20,349 nt of DNA, from the NCBI GenBank assembly GCA_016781885.1, contig JADDPM010000021.1:1-20349 (forward strand), in the 5' to 3' direction. The notes under the pieces were generated by a model, which did no database searches, was not told the DNA's origin, and saw nothing but the letters and a program-made list of their open reading frames with translations. The stretch's first letter is position 1, and each line of letters starts with the position of its first letter. Made by a program: the position numbers and the translations under genes. The DNA comes from Rubrobacter sp. (GTDB lineage Bacteria; Actinomycetota; Rubrobacteria; Rubrobacterales; Rubrobacteraceae). Shown one piece after another: positions 17,710 through 20,349 of the stretch.

Positions 17710-18786
17710 GTGGCGGCAGAGAGCCAGCGCACGGAAGAAGAGAGCGTAGAGGTTCGTGAAGAGCCCAGCGAGAACGGCGCCGTAGCCTCCGCAGATGGCG
17801 AGCACCTCGTAGACCTCTACAAGAAGATGATTCTTATACGTATATTCGAGGAGGCCTGTCAGAGGGGTTTCAGGCAGGGTAAGATCGGGGGCTACCTCCA
17901 CGTCTACATCGGGCAGGAGGCCGTCGCAACAGGCTTCCTCGACGCCTTCAAAGAGGGCGACAAGGTTATTACCGCCTACCGCGACCACCCGCACGCCCTA
18001 CTCTTGGGAAGCGACCCCAAGGCGGTCATGGCCGAGCTTTACGGCAAGGGGACCGGCCTAGTCAAGGGCAAGGGAGGCTCGATGCACCTCTTCGACGTCG
18101 AGAGGGGCTTCATGGGCGGCTACGGCATCGTCGGGGGGCACATACCGCTTGGGCTCGGCTTCGCCTACGCCATGCGCTACCAGCAGACCGACCACATAAC
18201 CCAACTCTATCTGGGCGACGGCTCTATGCACAACGGCGCCTTCCACGAGGCTGCCAACATGAGCGGGCTCTGGGGCAAGGACGGGATGAATCCGTGCCTC
18301 TTCATAATCGAGAACAACCAGTATGGGATGGGCACGAGCGTGGCCCGCTCGACGGCGATGACAGATCTTGCCGCCAAGTTCGACGCCTACGGTATCGAGA
18401 ACGAGAAGGTCGACGGTATGGACATCGAAGCCGTCCTCGAAGTAGCCCACAGGGCTACGCAAAGGGTCCGGGAGACGGGCAGGCCCTACGCCGTCGAGGC
18501 CCTAACCTACCGGACCGTGCCCCACGGCGCCGCAGACTTCTTTGAGAAGTACCGGACAAAAGACGAAGTCAAGAAGTGGCGCGAGCGTGACCCGATTGGG
18601 CTTCTAGAGCACAAGCTCCTTGAGAGGGACGTACTCGACGAGGAGAGTCTAGAGGAGATAAAGGGCGAGATGAAGGAGACCATCGACGAGGTCGTCAGGT
18701 TCGCCAACGAGAGCGAGGAGCCGCCTATCGAGGAACTCTACTCCGATGTCTACGCGGGCCAGGACGAGTACCTGGGGGAGGAGTAG
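17710..18786 (+). CDS. pdhA: Pyruvate dehydrogenase E1 component, alpha subunit
   Basis: 358 residues from GTG 17710, preceded by GGGAAGGGG. A longer frame upstream overlaps rdgB and is unlikely. The first 30 residues are an acidic, polar tail. Thiamine-diphosphate subunit of a 2-oxoacid dehydrogenase: decarboxylates the 2-oxoacid and, with the beta subunit, transfers the acyl group to lipoyl-E2. Seen: GGYLHVYIGQEAVATGF, AYRDHPHALLLG, GKGTGLVKGKGGSMHLFD, GGYGIVGGHIPLGLGFA, and the thiamine-diphosphate motif GDGSMHNGAFHEAANMSG (GDG 169-171) ending in ENNQYGMGTS (NN 202-203), then YRTVPHGAADF and YRTKDEV on the phosphorylation-loop side. pdhB follows after four bases and E2 after that. Pyruvate is the likeliest substrate; an acetoin dehydrogenase E1 is closely similar and not excluded. 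Confidence 0.9.
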   Translation: MAAESQRTEEESVEVREEPSENGAVASADGEHLVDLYKKMILIRIFEEACQRGFRQGKIGGYLHVYIGQEAVATGFLDAFKEGDKVITAYRDHPHALLLGSDPKAVMAELYGKGTGLVKGKGGSMHLFDVERGFMGGYGIVGGHIPLGLGFAYAMRYQQTDHITQLYLGDGSMHNGAFHEAANMSGLWGKDGMNPCLFIIENNQYGMGTSVARSTAMTDLAAKFDAYGIENEKVDGMDIEAVLEVAHRATQRVRETGRPYAVEALTYRTVPHGAADFFEKYRTKDEVKKWRERDPIGLLEHKLLERDVLDEESLEEIKGEMKETIDEVVRFANESEEPPIEELYSDVYAGQDEYLGEE

Positions 18787-18790
18787 TCTA

Positions 18791-19783
18791 ATGCCCGAGA
18801 AGACTTACCGCGAGGCCCTGCGCGAGGCCATGACCCAGGAGATGGAGAGCGACGAGTCGGTCGTCCTGATGGGCGAGGATATCGGCGTCTACGGCGGCAC
18901 CCACCTCATCACCGACGGCCTCATAGACCGCTTCGGGCCGAAGAGGGTCATCGACACCCCCATCGCCGAAGGCGGGTTCACCGGCGCGGCTATAGGCATG
19001 GCGATGATGGGTATGAGGCCCGTCGTGGAGATGATGACCTGGAACTTCTCGTTCTTGGCGTCAGACCAGATCATCCAGAACGCCGCCAAGGTCCGTTACT
19101 TCTCCGGCGGACAGGTAGAGGTGCCTCTCGTCATCCGCGGTCCCAACGGCGGCGGCGTCCAGCTCTCCGCTCAGCACACCCACTCTCTGGAGAACATGTA
19201 TGGCCACTTCCCCGGCCTCAAGGTCGTCTCCCCGGTCACGCCGCATGACGTGAAGGGGATGATGCTCACCGCCATCCGGGACCCGAACCCGGTCATCTTC
19301 CTCGAGGCTGGCGCCCTTTACGGCACCAAGGGCGAGGTGCCCGAGGGTGACAATGCCGTGCCGTTCGGCAAGGCACGGATCGCCCGCGAGGGTGATGACG
19401 TCACGCTCATCTCCTACGGCCGGCAGGTCAACCTTTGTCTGCGGGTCGCCGACAGGCTCGAAGAAGAGGACGACGTTTCGGCCGAGGTCATAGACGTGCG
19501 GTCCATACGGCCGCTCGATGAGGATACCCTCGTCGAGTCGGTCAAAAAGACGCACCGGGCGGTCGCGGTGCAGGAGCAGTGGCGTTTATTCGGGGTTGCG
19601 AGCGAGGTCGCTTCGATCATCCAGGAGAAGGCGTTCGATTATCTAGACGCGCCCGTAATAAGGGTGAGCGGGGCGGAGGTTCCTGCGCCCTACGCGCGGA
19701 ACCTGGAGCTCGCGGCGTTCCCGAGCGAAGAGGCGGTCGCAAGCGCGGCGCGGCAGGTGCTTTATCAGGAGGTGGAAGCGTAG
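18791..19783 (+). CDS. pdhB: Pyruvate dehydrogenase E1 component, beta subunit
   Basis: 330 residues from ATG 18791, four bases after the pdhA stop. GGGGGAGGAG within the end of pdhA serves as ribosome binding site. Forms the alpha2-beta2 E1 tetramer with PdhA. Seen: TYREALREAMTQEMESDESV, VLMGEDIGVYGG, RVIDTPIAEGGFTGAAIGMA (Glu of the thiamine-activating site), PVVEMMTWNFSFLASDQIIQ (substrate-channel residues), VIRGPNGGGVQLSAQHTHS, GLKVVSPVTPHDVKGMM, VTLISYGRQ, EVIDVRSIRPLDEDT and EVPAPYARNLE. All blocks of the transketolase-like pyrimidine and C-terminal domains are present. Its TAG stop (19781-19783) shares one base with the GTG of the E2 gene, so expression of the complex subunits is coupled. 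Confidence 0.93.
   Translation: MPEKTYREALREAMTQEMESDESVVLMGEDIGVYGGTHLITDGLIDRFGPKRVIDTPIAEGGFTGAAIGMAMMGMRPVVEMMTWNFSFLASDQIIQNAAKVRYFSGGQVEVPLVIRGPNGGGVQLSAQHTHSLENMYGHFPGLKVVSPVTPHDVKGMMLTAIRDPNPVIFLEAGALYGTKGEVPEGDNAVPFGKARIAREGDDVTLISYGRQVNLCLRVADRLEEEDDVSAEVIDVRSIRPLDEDTLVESVKKTHRAVAVQEQWRLFGVASEVASIIQEKAFDYLDAPVIRVSGAEVPAPYARNLELAAFPSEEAVASAARQVLYQEVEA
19767..19774 (+). promoter_or_regulatory. Ribosome binding site of the E2 gene
   Basis: AGGAGGTG lies eight bases before GTG 19783, inside the end of pdhB. It supports GTG 19783 as the E2 start despite the one-base overlap with the pdhB stop. Confidence 0.85.
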
Positions 19784-20349
19784 TGCCTGAGGTGATCATG
19801 CCCAAGATGGGCGACGCGATGGAGGAGGGCACCCTCCTCAGGTGGATCAAGGGGGAGGGCGACGAGGTCTCCGAGGGAGACCCGCTCGCGGAGATCGAGA
19901 CCGACAAGGTCACCTTGGAGATCGAAGCCGAAGACTCCGGCACCCTGGCCCAACTCATGGCCGAAGAGGGCCAGGCCATCCCCGTCGGCGAGCCTATAGC
20001 TTTTATCCAGGGCGAGGGTGAGGAGGCCCCCGAGCGCGACGGTAGCGGGGGTGCCCAAGCTGGGGCCGAGCAAGAGGCCGAAGGCTCCGACGAAGGCGAG
20101 GAGGCCAAGGCCCAGACTGCTACAGAGACCGGAGACGAGCAGGCTCAGCCCTCTGGTGGTGGGGCGCAGGCCGACGGCGGCAGGACCAACGGTCACTTCC
20201 GCGCCTCCCCGATAGTCCGACGGCTGGCCCGGGAGAACAACTTGGACCTCTCGCGGATAGAGGGCTCGGGACCGGCGGGACGCATCGTCGAGCGCGACGT
20301 GCGGGCGGCTCTGGAGAGTGGCGATGCGCCGACGACGGACGGCAAGGCG
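19783..20349 (+). CDS. pdhC: Dihydrolipoamide acyltransferase (E2) of the 2-oxoacid dehydrogenase complex, 3' truncated
   Basis: 189 codons from GTG 19783 to the window edge with no stop, so the catalytic acetyltransferase domain lies outside. The lipoyl domain spans about 1-77: PEVIMPKMGDAMEEGTLLRW and the lipoylation site EIETDKVTLEIEA with K42, then GTLAQLMAEEGQAIPVGEPI. A linker of about 60 residues follows, very rich in Glu, Gly, Ala, Gln and Asp and poor in Pro, unlike the Ala/Pro linkers common in E2. The peripheral subunit (E3)-binding domain then runs about 140-173: RASPIVRRLARENNLDL, GSGPAGRIVERDV. There is a single lipoyl domain before the binding domain, as in most Gram-positive and actinobacterial-type E2. 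E2 accepts the acyl group from E1 and transfers it to CoA. The gene follows pdhA-pdhB; the E3 gene may be further right. Confidence 0.92.
   Translation, partial: MPEVIMPKMGDAMEEGTLLRWIKGEGDEVSEGDPLAEIETDKVTLEIEAEDSGTLAQLMAEEGQAIPVGEPIAFIQGEGEEAPERDGSGGAQAGAEQEAEGSDEGEEAKAQTATETGDEQAQPSGGGAQADGGRTNGHFRASPIVRRLARENNLDLSRIEGSGPAGRIVERDVRAALESGDAPTTDGKA

Overview
The window is high-GC bacterial DNA with many GTG (and one likely TTG) starts and frequent AGG and ATA codons despite the GC content. This codon habit, together with the gene set (TrmFO, DUF389 membrane protein, GlcDEF, alpha/beta pyruvate dehydrogenase E1 followed by E2), suggests a deep-branching actinobacterium of the Rubrobacter type. 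That assignment is inference and was not searched.

Layout. (1) 1-3308, + strand: the 3' part of a hybrid histidine kinase (PAS-HisKA-HATPase-REC-REC-HPt), overlapping by 20 nt a REC-GGDEF diguanylate cyclase whose receiver has Asn at the phosphoacceptor position. (2) 3309-4140: no intact gene; on the minus strand lies a heavily frameshifted remnant of a tyrosine recombinase. (3) 4141-9325, + strand: a tightly packed glycolate operon, glcD-glcE-glcF plus a CitE/HpcH-family lyase. Glycolate would be oxidised to glyoxylate, and the lyase could connect glyoxylate with acyl-CoA (malyl-CoA type chemistry). (4) 9511-11094, + strand: a DUF389 membrane protein and a small CoA-binding protein, each with its own ribosome binding site. 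(5) 11095-11542: a gap with a possible small membrane-protein ORF on the minus strand and a promoter-like site for the next gene. (6) 11543-14045, + strand: trmFO (tRNA m5U54 methylation), overlapped at its 3' end by a purple-acid-phosphatase-like metallophosphoesterase.

(7) 14095-16980, minus strand: an apparent three-gene operon with 3-nt gaps, transcribed right to left: an unrecognised 202-residue protein, a fold-type-I PLP aminotransferase (LysN/MocR-like), and D-alanine--D-alanine ligase. (8) 17028-17582, + strand: a short HAM1/RdgB-type nucleotide pyrophosphatase, divergent from the previous operon across a 47-bp gap. (9) 17710 to the right edge, + strand: pdhA-pdhB-E2 of a 2-oxoacid dehydrogenase complex, with the E2 cut by the window end.

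Most of the window is housekeeping and central carbon metabolism. The points most worth a second look are the Asn-substituted receiver in the cyclase next to a phosphorelay kinase, the decayed integrase, the lyase joined to the glycolate oxidase genes, the long N-terminal extension of GlcF, and the unknown protein upstream of the aminotransferase/Ddl pair. I saw no CRISPR array, tRNA, rRNA or intact mobile element.
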